Part shown: positions 1-8,862 of the stretch, one piece after another | Layout: each line of letters begins with the position of its first letter | Position numbering within the stretch: the first letter of the stretch is position 1 | From: an uncultured Peptococcaceae bacterium | GTDB taxonomy: Bacteria; Bacillota; Peptococcia; Peptococcales; Peptococcaceae | Direction: 5' to 3' | NCBI GenBank assembly: GCA_937976375.1 | Contig: CALJRU010000065.1 | Coordinates: 1 to 23,735 of the forward strand | Length of the DNA stretch: 23,735 nucleotides | Translations under genes and position numbers: made by a program | Notes under the pieces: model-generated | The model's input: the letters and a program-made list of their open reading frames with translations, nothing else | The model's database searches: none | What the model was told of the DNA's origin: nothing

Positions 1-1
1 C

Positions 2-1327
2 AAGCAGCTGCCATTGCGCCTGTATCAGATTCAGAACAAGTACCGCGATGAACGCCGTCCACGTTTTGGCCTTATGCGCGGCCGTGAGTTCGTCATGAAG
101 GACTTGTATTCTTTTGATATGGACGAAGCTGGACTGGATCAGGCTTATCAGGAAATGTATGATGCTTACAGCCGCGTGTTCAGTCGCTGCGGGCTGACTT
201 TCCGTCCGGTTTTGGCAGACAGTGGCCAGATCGGCGGCGGGTATACCCACGAATTCATGGTTTTGGCAGAAAACGGGGAAGCCACCATTGGGTATTGTGA
301 TTCCTGCGATTATGCAGCGAACATTGAAATTGCCGAAGCCAAGCCAGAACCATGGGACGATGCCAACGATCAGGCTCCGCTCGAAAAAATTGAAACGCCA
401 AATATTGCGACCATTGATGATATTTGCAAGTTCTTGGATGATGTGCCACAGAATTCTATTAAGAGCGTACTCATGAAAGCCGATGATGATCTGATCATGG
501 TGCTCGTTCGCGGTGACCGTGAAGTGAACGATGTCAAAGTTCAGCATGTACATCCATGCTTGAACATTGATATGGCTGACGAAGACTTTATCGTTGAAAA
601 AATCGGCGCACATCCAGGTTCTCTCGGTCCTGTTGGTTTGGAAAACATTCCAATTTATGCAGACCTTGAGTTGCAGGGACGTACAGGCCTTGCATGTGGG
701 GCGAACGAGGATGGTTATCACTTCATTCATGTGAATATGGCACGTGAATTGCCAAATGTAACCTATCATGATCTGCGCATGCTTAATGAAGGGGAAAAAT
801 GCCCAATCTGCGGCGGCACCATCAAAACGGCGCGCGGTATTGAAGTGGGGCAGGTGTTCAAGCTTGGCACCAAGTATTCGGAAGCGTTGGGTGCAACGGT
901 GCTTGATGAAAATGGTAAGTCTGTGGTTCTGCAGATGGGATGCTACGGCATTGGTGTCAGCCGTACCATCGCTGCAGCTGTGGAACAGCACTATGACGAT
1001 AAAGGATTGGTATGGCCAAAAGCCATGGCGCCATATCATGCCAGCTTGGTTGTTGTCAATGTGAACAACGAAGAACAAATGGCAGCCGGTGAAGAACTGT
1101 ATAAACGTCTGCAGGACGCCGGGTTCGATATTCTCATGGATGACCGTAAGGAACGTGCTGGGGTTAAATTTAATGATGCCGACTTGATCGGGCTGCCAGT
1201 GCGCATCACTGTTGGTAAAAAGATCGGTGATGGCATTGTGGAATATAAACTCCGCACCAGTGATGATGTACTTGAATTGACAATGGATGAGGTTGTTGAA
1301 AAACTGACAGCTTTTTATAACGATTGA
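2..1327 (+). CDS. proS: Prolyl-tRNA synthetase, bacterial type (5' end outside window)
   Basis: Charges tRNA-Pro with proline in the cytoplasm. The reading frame is open from base 2, so the gene starts upstream of the window. About 440 residues are visible against roughly 570 for the bacterial family, so about 125-130 N-terminal residues are missing. Class II motif 2 is seen as RPRFGLMRGREF followed by KDLYSFD. Next comes a long insertion of about 180 residues, the position of the YbaK-like editing domain that clears mischarged Ala-tRNA-Pro. Motif 3 is seen as GCYGIGVSRT, and a C-terminal anticodon-binding domain starts near APYHASLVVVN. The TTG at base 14 is an internal codon, because conserved residues (KQLPLRLYQIQ) precede and span it. 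polC follows after 16 bp, the proS-polC order common in Firmicutes. The family is certain; only the start is unseen. Confidence 0.97.
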   Translation, partial: KQLPLRLYQIQNKYRDERRPRFGLMRGREFVMKDLYSFDMDEAGLDQAYQEMYDAYSRVFSRCGLTFRPVLADSGQIGGGYTHEFMVLAENGEATIGYCDSCDYAANIEIAEAKPEPWDDANDQAPLEKIETPNIATIDDICKFLDDVPQNSIKSVLMKADDDLIMVLVRGDREVNDVKVQHVHPCLNIDMADEDFIVEKIGAHPGSLGPVGLENIPIYADLELQGRTGLACGANEDGYHFIHVNMARELPNVTYHDLRMLNEGEKCPICGGTIKTARGIEVGQVFKLGTKYSEALGATVLDENGKSVVLQMGCYGIGVSRTIAAAVEQHYDDKGLVWPKAMAPYHASLVVVNVNNEEQMAAGEELYKRLQDAGFDILMDDRKERAGVKFNDADLIGLPVRITVGKKIGDGIVEYKLRTSDDVLELTMDEVVEKLTAFYND

Positions 1328-1343
1328 TTTCAGGTGATGTATT

Positions 1344-4300
1344 TTGAGCACAGCACAAACAGAAAGAACGCAGCAGTTTGACTGCAGCGACTATGCGAAA
1401 CATTGTACTGTGAAAAAAATTGAGTTGTTTAAAGAAAAACGTCTGCTGTCTGCCAGCATTCAAATGCCGCAGATCATCAGCTTTGATGAATACGGCCAAC
1501 TTACAGCGTATTATCGCGCGCAAATGCGAGAAGTTTTGCCGGAATCGGCGAGCTTGGATGTGCAGCTGGTGCCGATTTATGGCGGGCAGAGTGTAGCGGA
1601 GGTAGTTGCTGAGCCAGAAGTGCTATGGCAGCTGTTGGGAGTCGCTAATTTTCATATTTTCCTCAAGATCGAACAACAAGCAGAAGCGGATGCTGTGCGC
1701 ATTCGCTGCTCGAATAAGATTGCGTATCGTTCCCGCATTGCGACAAAGATGTTCAGCAACGACTGTGAAGCGCTGCTGGCACAGATGTGTCAGCGCGCCG
1801 TCAAGGTCACTACCTGCTTTGAAGAAGACAATACGCTTCAAGAGGTGCCAGATGATTATTTTGGTCCTTCTCAGCAGTGGGCGCAAATTCGCTCTGAACA
1901 ACAAAAAAAGGCTGCACCAGCAAAACCAGCAGCAAAGCGTAATAATAACACTTCACGCTCTGCTTCAGGTGTTGCTGCACCTCCAGGTGTGCTCAAGGGA
2001 AAACTGATCAAGGCGCCAGTGGTTGCGATTTCTGAGATTGAGGATGAAGAAAAAAGTGCTTGCTTGGCAGGAACCATTTTTGATCTTGACAGTCGTGAAT
2101 TGAAAAGTGGACGATCGTTGATTACCTTTTCACTGACAGACCATACCGACTCCATCGCATGCAAAGTGTTTGCAGATAAAGATGAAGCGGACACTTTGAA
2201 GACTGCCCTTAAAGAGGCAAAAGCGGTTAAAGTACGCGGCAAAGTTCAGTTTGACAGCTACAGCAATGAATTGGGCATGATTGTCAATGACATCAATCAA
2301 ACAACACTGGCTTGCCGCGTGGACAATGCGGCAGAAAAGCGCATTGAACTGCATCTTCATACGCAGATGAGCAGCATGGATGGTATGAACGACGTGAAAG
2401 ATTTGGTCAAACTTGCCAGCCAGCTGGGCCACCAAGCCATGGCTGTTACCGACCATGGTGTGGTGCAGGCGTTCCCTGATGCGTATTCAGCTGGGCAAAA
2501 ATATGGTGTGAAGATCATCTATGGGATTGAAGCTTACATCATTGATGATGAAGAACCAGAAGTGAACCTGCATCAACGCAAATCCTATCACTGCATCATC
2601 TTGGCTAAGAATAAGACCGGCCTGAAGAACCTTTACCGGCTGGTAACAGAGTCTCAGCTGAGGTATTATTACCGCCGGCCGCGCATTCCAAAACGTTTGA
2701 TCAATTATGCACGTGAGGGCCTGGTGGTAGGCAGTGCCTGTGAAGCGGGCGAATTGATGCGCTATCTCGTCGCCAACCCAGATGATCGCGAAGGACTTGA
2801 AAAACTCGCGGAATTCTATGACTACATTGAAATCCAGCCTATTGCCAATAACTACTTTATGGTGCGAAATGGAACCATTGCGGATGAGGATGGGCTGCGT
2901 GCGTTGAATGTGGCGTTGTTTGATCTTGGCAAACGCATGGGTAAACCCGTAGTGGCCACTTGCGACGTGCATTTTGCCAACGAAGACGACGCCATCAATC
3001 GTGCGATTATCATGAAAAGCCGCGGCTTTAAAGATGCAGAAGAACAGGCGCCGTTGTATTACCGAACGACCGAAGAAATGCTTACAGAGTTTTCGTATCT
3101 AGGTGAAGATGAGGCTTACAATGTTGTTGTGCGCAATCCAAATGCCATCGTTGAGGATTTTGAGGATATTGTGCCGGTACCAACGGTGCTGCATGCACCA
3201 AAAATTGAAGGTGCAGAAGAACAGATCGAACAGCTGACACTGGAAAAAGCGCACCGTATGTATGGCAATCCATTGCCGGAACTCATTCAAAAACGCATTG
3301 ATAAAGAACTGAAATCCATCATTGGGAACGGTTATGCGGTGTTGTATTTGATTGCGCATAAATTGGTCAAGAACTCTAACGATAATGGTTACGTGGTAGG
3401 CTCGCGTGGGTCCGTTGGTTCTTCGGTTGTGGCATATTTTACGAACATCACGGAAGTTAATGCATTGCCAGCGCATTACCGCTGCCCGCATTGTCAATAC
3501 AGCCAATTTGATGAAAGCGGCGAGTACGGCGCAGGGGTGGACATGCCGGATGCGACTTGTCCCGTTTGTGGCACAAAACTGGAAAAAGATGGCTTTGATA
3601 TTCCGTTTGAAATCTTTTTGGGCTTTAAAGGCGATAAAATTCCTGATATTGACCTTAACTTTTCTGGTGATTATCAGAGCGGTGCGCACGCATACACCGA
3701 AGAACTTTTTGGGAAAGACAATGTATTCCGTGCGGGTACCTTGGCAACGGTTGCAGAAAAAACCGCCTATGGCTATGTGCGAAAATTCTTTGATGAGCTG
3801 CATGAGAAAAAACGTGAAGCAGAGATCAATCGCTTGAAGTTGGGCTGTACAGGCGTTAAGCGCACCACCGGCCAGCACCCGGGCGGTTTGGTTGTTGTGC
3901 CAAAAGGCGTGGATGTGCATGACTTTACACCGCTGCAGCGTCCAGCGGACGATGTGAAAACAGAAACCGTCACGACCCACTTTGACTATCATAAGATTGA
4001 CCAAGGCTTGGTTAAACTGGACATTCTCGGTCACGATGATCCGACCGTTATTAAAATGCTTGGCGATCTTACTGGCATTGATCCAACGACCGTGCCGCTT
4101 GATGATCAGGCGACGCTTTCACTTTTTTCCTCGACGGATGCATTAGGTGTAACGCCAGAACGCTTGAATTCTCCAGTCGCTACTTATGGCATTCCTGAAT
4201 TTAACACCAGTTTCGTGCGCAAAATGCTGGAAGATACGATGCCGCAATCGTTCTCCGACTTGCTGCGAATTTCCGGGTTTTCTCATGGGACAGACGTATG

Positions 4301-5072
4301 GCTGAACAACGCCCAGGATCTGATCGTTAATAAGATTGCGCCGGTATCACAAACCATCTCAACGCGTGATGACATCATGCTTTTCTTGATTCAGCGCGGC
4401 ATGGAAGAAAGCGTTGCTTTTAAAATCATGGAAGGTGTGCGTAAGGGGCGCGGCTTAAAAGAGGATCAGGAAGAAGCCATGCACGCCAGCAATATTCCTC
4501 AATGGTTCATCGATTCCTGCAAAAAGATCAAGTATCTTTTTCCAAAAGCGCATGCTGTTGCTTATGTCATGATGGCATTCCGTATTGCTTGGTTTAAGAT
4601 CAATCAACCGCTGGCATTCTACGCGAGCTACTTTTCGGTACGCGGCATTGATGATTTTGACATCTCGATCATTCAAGAAGGGGAAGATCGCGTACGCAGC
4701 GCAATCATGGATTTGTATGCGCAAGGCAATGCGCTCAGTGCTAAAGACAAAAGTAAAATCACAGTGCTGGAAGTTGCACTTGAATTATATACGCGTGGGT
4801 TTAAGGTTTTACCAGTAAGCTTGGAGGAATCTTCTGCAACACAGTTTATCATTAAAGATGACGAAAAAGCATTGCTGCCGCCGCTGATTGCTATTGATGG
4901 GTTAGGTGCTTCTCAGGCTGAAGATATCGTAAAAGGCCGAGAAGAGAAGCCGTATTCGTCTCTCGAGGACATGAAGAAACGTGGCAAAGTCGGCGACTCA
5001 ATGATTGAAAAATTTAAATGTTTGCGAATAGTCGAACAATTACCGGAGCTTGATCAAATCGTATTATTCTGA
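1344..5072 (+). CDS. polC: DNA polymerase III alpha subunit, PolC type, lacking the 3'-5' exonuclease domain
   Basis: Replicative DNA polymerase. The protein has 1242 residues; B. subtilis PolC has about 1437 (from memory). Seen in order: N-terminal domain (1-190), an Ala/Pro/Ser/Lys-rich linker (about 190-220), OB fold (about 235-330), PHP domain (from HLH at 337-339 to DVH at 541-543), polymerase core with GSRGSVGSS, Zn cysteines (CPHC and CPVC), catalytic Asp768 and Asp770 in PDIDLNF and Asp893 in KLDILGHDD, and a C-terminal clamp-binding motif QIVLF. The exonuclease normally inserted in PHP is missing: GIEAYIIDD (394-402) runs through about 13 residues into YHCIILAKN (415-423), and no DxET motif occurs anywhere. 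Asp770-Asp893 spacing equals the 975-1098 spacing recalled for B. subtilis, so the core is intact. Start is TTG 1344, with AGGTGAT 6 bp upstream. Likely co-transcribed with proS; no clear terminator follows. Confidence 0.97.
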   Translation: MSTAQTERTQQFDCSDYAKHCTVKKIELFKEKRLLSASIQMPQIISFDEYGQLTAYYRAQMREVLPESASLDVQLVPIYGGQSVAEVVAEPEVLWQLLGVANFHIFLKIEQQAEADAVRIRCSNKIAYRSRIATKMFSNDCEALLAQMCQRAVKVTTCFEEDNTLQEVPDDYFGPSQQWAQIRSEQQKKAAPAKPAAKRNNNTSRSASGVAAPPGVLKGKLIKAPVVAISEIEDEEKSACLAGTIFDLDSRELKSGRSLITFSLTDHTDSIACKVFADKDEADTLKTALKEAKAVKVRGKVQFDSYSNELGMIVNDINQTTLACRVDNAAEKRIELHLHTQMSSMDGMNDVKDLVKLASQLGHQAMAVTDHGVVQAFPDAYSAGQKYGVKIIYGIEAYIIDDEEPEVNLHQRKSYHCIILAKNKTGLKNLYRLVTESQLRYYYRRPRIPKRLINYAREGLVVGSACEAGELMRYLVANPDDREGLEKLAEFYDYIEIQPIANNYFMVRNGTIADEDGLRALNVALFDLGKRMGKPVVATCDVHFANEDDAINRAIIMKSRGFKDAEEQAPLYYRTTEEMLTEFSYLGEDEAYNVVVRNPNAIVEDFEDIVPVPTVLHAPKIEGAEEQIEQLTLEKAHRMYGNPLPELIQKRIDKELKSIIGNGYAVLYLIAHKLVKNSNDNGYVVGSRGSVGSSVVAYFTNITEVNALPAHYRCPHCQYSQFDESGEYGAGVDMPDATCPVCGTKLEKDGFDIPFEIFLGFKGDKIPDIDLNFSGDYQSGAHAYTEELFGKDNVFRAGTLATVAEKTAYGYVRKFFDELHEKKREAEINRLKLGCTGVKRTTGQHPGGLVVVPKGVDVHDFTPLQRPADDVKTETVTTHFDYHKIDQGLVKLDILGHDDPTVIKMLGDLTGIDPTTVPLDDQATLSLFSSTDALGVTPERLNSPVATYGIPEFNTSFVRKMLEDTMPQSFSDLLRISGFSHGTDVWLNNAQDLIVNKIAPVSQTISTRDDIMLFLIQRGMEESVAFKIMEGVRKGRGLKEDQEEAMHASNIPQWFIDSCKKIKYLFPKAHAVAYVMMAFRIAWFKINQPLAFYASYFSVRGIDDFDISIIQEGEDRVRSAIMDLYAQGNALSAKDKSKITVLEVALELYTRGFKVLPVSLEESSATQFIIKDDEKALLPPLIAIDGLGASQAEDIVKGREEKPYSSLEDMKKRGKVGDSMIEKFKCLRIVEQLPELDQIVLF

Positions 5073-5131
5073 CACCTTTCATTTCCATAAGCTATACTTA
5101 TACAGTATTAGCGATTTATGAAACAAGTAAA

Positions 5132-5160
5132 TTGTGTTCGGTTGATAATTGTGCTAAAAT
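5132..5160 (+). promoter_or_regulatory. Predicted sigma-A promoter of nifJ with extended -10
   Basis: TTGTGT (5132-5137) and TAAAAT (5155-5160) are separated by 17 bp. TGTGC immediately precedes the -10 box, which fits the Gram-positive extended -10 (TRTGn). Transcription would start near 5167 and leave a leader of about 36 bases. The site lies in the 130-bp gap after polC, in which no convincing terminator for polC is seen. Confidence 0.7.
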
Positions 5161-5186
5161 AGACTTAAAGAGGTTTTTAAATTTTT

Positions 5187-5195
5187 GGGAGGAGG
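5187..5195 (+). promoter_or_regulatory. Strong ribosome binding site that sets the nifJ start
   Basis: GGGAGGAGG lies 7 bp before TTG 5203. An upstream in-frame TTG at 5185 would place this site inside the coding sequence as a Gly-Gly-Gly stretch, so 5203 is preferred. The strength of the site fits a highly expressed gene. Confidence 0.8.
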
Positions 5196-5202
5196 ACTTA
5201 AA

Positions 5203-8200
5203 TTGTCTACTAAAACCATGAAAACCATGGATGGGAACACAGCTGCTGCTCATGTGTCCTATTTGTTCACTGATGTTGCAGCTATCTACCCAATCACGCC
5301 ATCTTCTCCGATGGCAGAAAAAATTGATGCTTGGAGTGCTCAAGGCAGAAAGAACCTGTTCAATCAGACCGTTAAGGTTGTTGAAATGGATTCCGAAGCT
5401 GGCGCTGCAGGTGCTGTACACGGTTCTTTGACCGCTGGTGCATTAACTTCTACTTACACATCTTCTCAGGGCCTGCTCTTGATGGTTCCTGCAATGTACA
5501 AGATTGCTGGTGAATTGCTTCCTACCGTTTTCCAGGTAGCAGCTCGTGCGATCGCAACCCATGCTCTTTCTATCTTCGGTGATCATTCTGATGTAATGCT
5601 CTGCCGTGGCATTGGTTTCGCTGAACTCGCTTCTTCCAGCGTTCAGGAAGTTATGGACCTCGGTTGCGTTGCTCAGCTCGCTACTTTGAAGTCCCGTGTA
5701 CCTTTCATTCATTTCTTCGATGGTTTCAGAACTTCTCATGAAATTCAGAAGATCGAAGTTATGGACGAAGACTTCCTCAAAGAACAGATTGATATGGATG
5801 CTGTTAAGGCATTCCGCGAACGCGGTCTGAACCCAGAACATCCAGCTACCAAGGGTACCAACCAGAACCCTGATATTTTCTTCCAGCAAAGAGAAGGTGC
5901 TAACCAGTTCTACGAAGATGTAGTTGGTATCACCGAACATTACATGGAAGAAGTTTCCAAGCAGACTGGCCGTGACTACAAGCTCTTCAACTACTATGGT
6001 GCTGAAGATGCTGAAAACATCGTCATCGCTATGGGCTCTGTTTGTGAAGCTCTTGAAGAAGTCGTTGACTACCTCAACGCTAAGGGCGAAAAAGTTGGTC
6101 TTTTGAAGATCCGTCTCTACAGACCATTCTCCACCAAGCATTTCCTCGCAGCTGTTCCTAAAACTGTTAAGAGAATCGCTGTTCTTGACCGTTCCAAAGA
6201 ACCAGGTGCTATCGGCGAACCAGTTTATGAAGATGTCATGACTGCTTTCTATGATTCCGATATGCATCCAGCAATCTATGGCGGCCGTTATGGTTTAGGT
6301 TCTAAGGATGTTACCCCAGCTCAGCTGATCGCTGTTTATGAAAACCTCAAAGCTGACGCTCCTAAGAACCACTTCACCGTTGGTATCGTTGATGATGTTA
6401 CCAATACTTCTCTCGAAGTTGGCGCTCCTGTTGTCACCGCTCCAGATGACTGCATCGCTTGCAAGTTCTGGGGTTACGGCTCCGATGGTACCGTTGGTGC
6501 TAACAAAGACGCTATCAAGATCATCGGTGATAACACCGACATGTATGCTCAGGGCTACTTCTCTTACGACTCCAAGAAGAGCGGCGGTGTAACCGTTTCT
6601 TCCCTGCGTTTCGGTAAGAGCAAGATCCGTTCCACCTATGAAGTTGACCAGGCTGACTACATCGCTTGCCATAAGTCCAGCTATGTAAAACTTTATGATG
6701 TACTTGAAGGCTTGAAGCCAAATGGTACTTTCCTGCTCAACTGCACCTGGACCCCTGAAGAACTCGAAACCCATCTGCCAGCAAGCATGAAGCGCTACAT
6801 TGCTCAGAACAACATCAAGTTCTACACCATCGACGCTTCCAAGGTTGCTGAAGAAGTTGGCCTTGGCAACCGTACCAACATGGTTACCCAGACTGCATTC
6901 TTCAAACTGACTGGCGTACTTCCTTTCGAAGAAGCTGTTAAGCTCTTGAAAGATGCCATCAAGAAGACCTATGGCCGCAAGGGCGATGCTGTCGTTAACA
7001 TGAACTGGGCTGCTGTTGATAAAGCCATCGAAGTTCTGCATGAAGTACAAGTTCCAGCTGAATGGGCAAATGCTCAGGATGAAGCATCCGACGAAAAACG
7101 TTGCAGCTGCGAACCTGAATTCGTTAAGAAGGTTCTGCGCCCAATGACCGCTATGCAGGGCAACAAGCTCCCTGTCAGCGCATTTGTTGGCATGGAAGAT
7201 GGTCGCTTCCCAGCAGGTACCACCAAATTTGAAAAACGTATGGCAGCTCTCTTTGTTCCAGAATGGAACCCAGATAACTGCATCCAGTGCAACCAGTGCT
7301 CTTTGGTTTGCCCTCATGCAGCAATCCGTCCATTCCTTCTCAACGAAGAAGAAGTTGCAAATGCTCCTGAAAACATGAAGACCATCAAAGCTACTGGTAA
7401 AGAATTTGAAGGTCTCCAGTTCAGAATGCAGATCAGCCCTATGGACTGCCTCGGTTGCGGCAGCTGCGTAAACACCTGCCCTGCTAAGAATAAAGCTCTG
7501 CAGATGGTTCCAGTTGAACAGTCCGTTGCTACTGAACGTGAAAACTGGACTTACATGACCCATAAGGTTACCAATAAGGCTGAACTCACCAATACCAAGA
7601 CCGTTAAGGGCAGCCAGTTCAAGCTCCCATTGCTTGAATTCTCCGGCGCTTGCGCAGGTTGCGGTGAAACCCCTTATGCTAAGCTCCTTACCCAGTTGTT
7701 CGGTGATCGTATGATGATCGCTAACACCACTGGTTGCTCCTCCATCTGGGGTGCTCCAGCACCAGCTATGCCATACTGCACCAACGAAAAAGGTCAGGGC
7801 CCAGCTTGGCAGAACTCCCTCTTTGAAAACAACGCTCAGTTTGGTCTCGGTATGTACACCGCTGATCAGCAGATGAAGCAGAAAGTAAACTACCTCTGCG
7901 GTGTTATCGCTGAAGGCAACTACAGTGCTGCCCTCAAAGATGCTGCTGCTAAATGGGTAGAAGGCTATGCTGCTCATGATGTTAAGGCTGTTGCTGATGC
8001 AAGCGACGTTATCGTTGCTGAACTCGCTGCAACTGCTGACAAGGATGAATACCTTGCTGATCTCGATGGCGTAAAGACCTTCCTGAAGATTCGTTCCCAG
8101 TGGATCCTCGGTGGTGACGGTTGGGCTTACGATATCGGTTACGGCGGTCTTGACCATGTTCTCGCTAGCGGCGAAAACATCAACATCTTCGTATTCGATA

Positions 8201-8742
8201 CCGAAGTTTATTCCAACACCGGTGGTCAGGCTTCTAAGTCTACCCCTCTTGCAGCTGTAGCTCAGTTCGCTGCTGATGGTAAGAAGACCAACAAGAAGGA
8301 TCTCGGTATCATGCAGTCCATCTATGGCAACGTTTATGTTGCACAGATCGGTCTCGGTGCCAACATGAACCAGGCTGTTAAGGCCATCGAAGAAGCAGAA
8401 GCATATCAGGGTCCATCCCTCATCATCGCTTATGCACCATGCATCAACCACGGTATCCGCAAGGGTATGAGCATTGCTCAGTCCCATATCAAGGAAGCCG
8501 TTGAATGCGGTTACTGGCACCTCTGGAGATACAATCCAGAATTGGCTAAGGAAGGCAAGAACCCATTCATCCTCGATTCTAAGGAACCAGATTATGATAA
8601 GTTCGAAGACTTCCTGAAGGGCGAAGTTCGTTATTCTTCCCTCGCTAAGGCACATCCAGATACTGCCGAAGCTCTCTATGCGAAGACCAAAGAACTCAGC
8701 CAGGCTCGCTATGCACGTTACAAAGAAATGGCTGCAAAGTAA
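5203..8742 (+). CDS. nifJ: Pyruvate:ferredoxin (flavodoxin) oxidoreductase, single-chain
   Basis: Oxidises pyruvate with CoA to acetyl-CoA and CO2 and reduces ferredoxin or flavodoxin; a cytoplasmic enzyme central to anaerobic metabolism. The 1179 residues match the full-length homodimeric enzyme. Domain I carries YPITPSSPMAE (about 29-39). Two ferredoxin-type 4Fe-4S motifs are at Cys693/696/699/703 and Cys749/752/755/759. The proximal cluster ligands are probably Cys817, Cys820, Cys845 and Cys1080. The thiamine pyrophosphate motif begins GGDGWAYDIG at 970, followed by a conserved EVYSNTGGQ segment. Start is TTG 5203 on ribosome-site grounds; an ATG at 5218 is an alternative. The gene is monocistronic, with its own promoter and a strong terminator. 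Codon use is far more biased than in its neighbours, as in very highly expressed genes. I see this as expression selection, not transfer. Confidence 0.98.
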   Translation: MSTKTMKTMDGNTAAAHVSYLFTDVAAIYPITPSSPMAEKIDAWSAQGRKNLFNQTVKVVEMDSEAGAAGAVHGSLTAGALTSTYTSSQGLLLMVPAMYKIAGELLPTVFQVAARAIATHALSIFGDHSDVMLCRGIGFAELASSSVQEVMDLGCVAQLATLKSRVPFIHFFDGFRTSHEIQKIEVMDEDFLKEQIDMDAVKAFRERGLNPEHPATKGTNQNPDIFFQQREGANQFYEDVVGITEHYMEEVSKQTGRDYKLFNYYGAEDAENIVIAMGSVCEALEEVVDYLNAKGEKVGLLKIRLYRPFSTKHFLAAVPKTVKRIAVLDRSKEPGAIGEPVYEDVMTAFYDSDMHPAIYGGRYGLGSKDVTPAQLIAVYENLKADAPKNHFTVGIVDDVTNTSLEVGAPVVTAPDDCIACKFWGYGSDGTVGANKDAIKIIGDNTDMYAQGYFSYDSKKSGGVTVSSLRFGKSKIRSTYEVDQADYIACHKSSYVKLYDVLEGLKPNGTFLLNCTWTPEELETHLPASMKRYIAQNNIKFYTIDASKVAEEVGLGNRTNMVTQTAFFKLTGVLPFEEAVKLLKDAIKKTYGRKGDAVVNMNWAAVDKAIEVLHEVQVPAEWANAQDEASDEKRCSCEPEFVKKVLRPMTAMQGNKLPVSAFVGMEDGRFPAGTTKFEKRMAALFVPEWNPDNCIQCNQCSLVCPHAAIRPFLLNEEEVANAPENMKTIKATGKEFEGLQFRMQISPMDCLGCGSCVNTCPAKNKALQMVPVEQSVATERENWTYMTHKVTNKAELTNTKTVKGSQFKLPLLEFSGACAGCGETPYAKLLTQLFGDRMMIANTTGCSSIWGAPAPAMPYCTNEKGQGPAWQNSLFENNAQFGLGMYTADQQMKQKVNYLCGVIAEGNYSAALKDAAAKWVEGYAAHDVKAVADASDVIVAELAATADKDEYLADLDGVKTFLKIRSQWILGGDGWAYDIGYGGLDHVLASGENINIFVFDTEVYSNTGGQASKSTPLAAVAQFAADGKKTNKKDLGIMQSIYGNVYVAQIGLGANMNQAVKAIEEAEAYQGPSLIIAYAPCINHGIRKGMSIAQSHIKEAVECGYWHLWRYNPELAKEGKNPFILDSKEPDYDKFEDFLKGEVRYSSLAKAHPDTAEALYAKTKELSQARYARYKEMAAK

Positions 8743-8767
8743 TTTCTTAAATAACTAAGCATTTTCT

Positions 8768-8804
8768 AAGCCCCTCCTGCGAAAGCAGGAGGGGCTTTTG
8801 TATT
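8768..8804 (+). terminator. Rho-independent terminator of nifJ
   Basis: A perfect 13-bp stem, AAGCCCCTCCTGC (8768-8780) with GCAGGAGGGGCTT (8785-8797), closes a GAAA tetraloop. The T run overlaps the 3' arm and continues to 8799. It starts 26 bp after the nifJ stop and isolates nifJ from alaS. Confidence 0.93.
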
Positions 8805-8862
8805 ACTGATAAAAAATTATAATACATCATGGCACAATCTTATGTAAAACGACATACAATCG

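Noticed and set aside
2540..2600. Sequencing error or frameshift as the cause of the missing PolC exonuclease
   Set aside because: The frame is continuous, both flanking PHP strands are intact, and the lost segment matches a whole domain of about 190 residues. A base-level error could not produce this.
3099..4034. 311-codon minus-strand frame opposite polC
   Set aside because: It covers the catalytic core of polC and has no recognisable family features; a shadow frame.
5087..5101. Terminator after polC
   Set aside because: Only a 5-bp ATAAG/CTTAT stem without GC pairs or a T run is present; too weak to call.
5132..5154. Rex-type redox operator overlapping the nifJ promoter
   Set aside because: There are two TTGTG words, but they are direct repeats 18 bp apart, not the inverted TTGTGA/TCACAA pair expected of a Rex site.
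6295..8655. 786-codon open frame on the minus strand opposite nifJ
   Set aside because: It is the complement of a highly biased gene that avoids TTA, CTA and TCA codons. The translation shows no recognisable domain, while the plus frame is an unmistakable full-length oxidoreductase.
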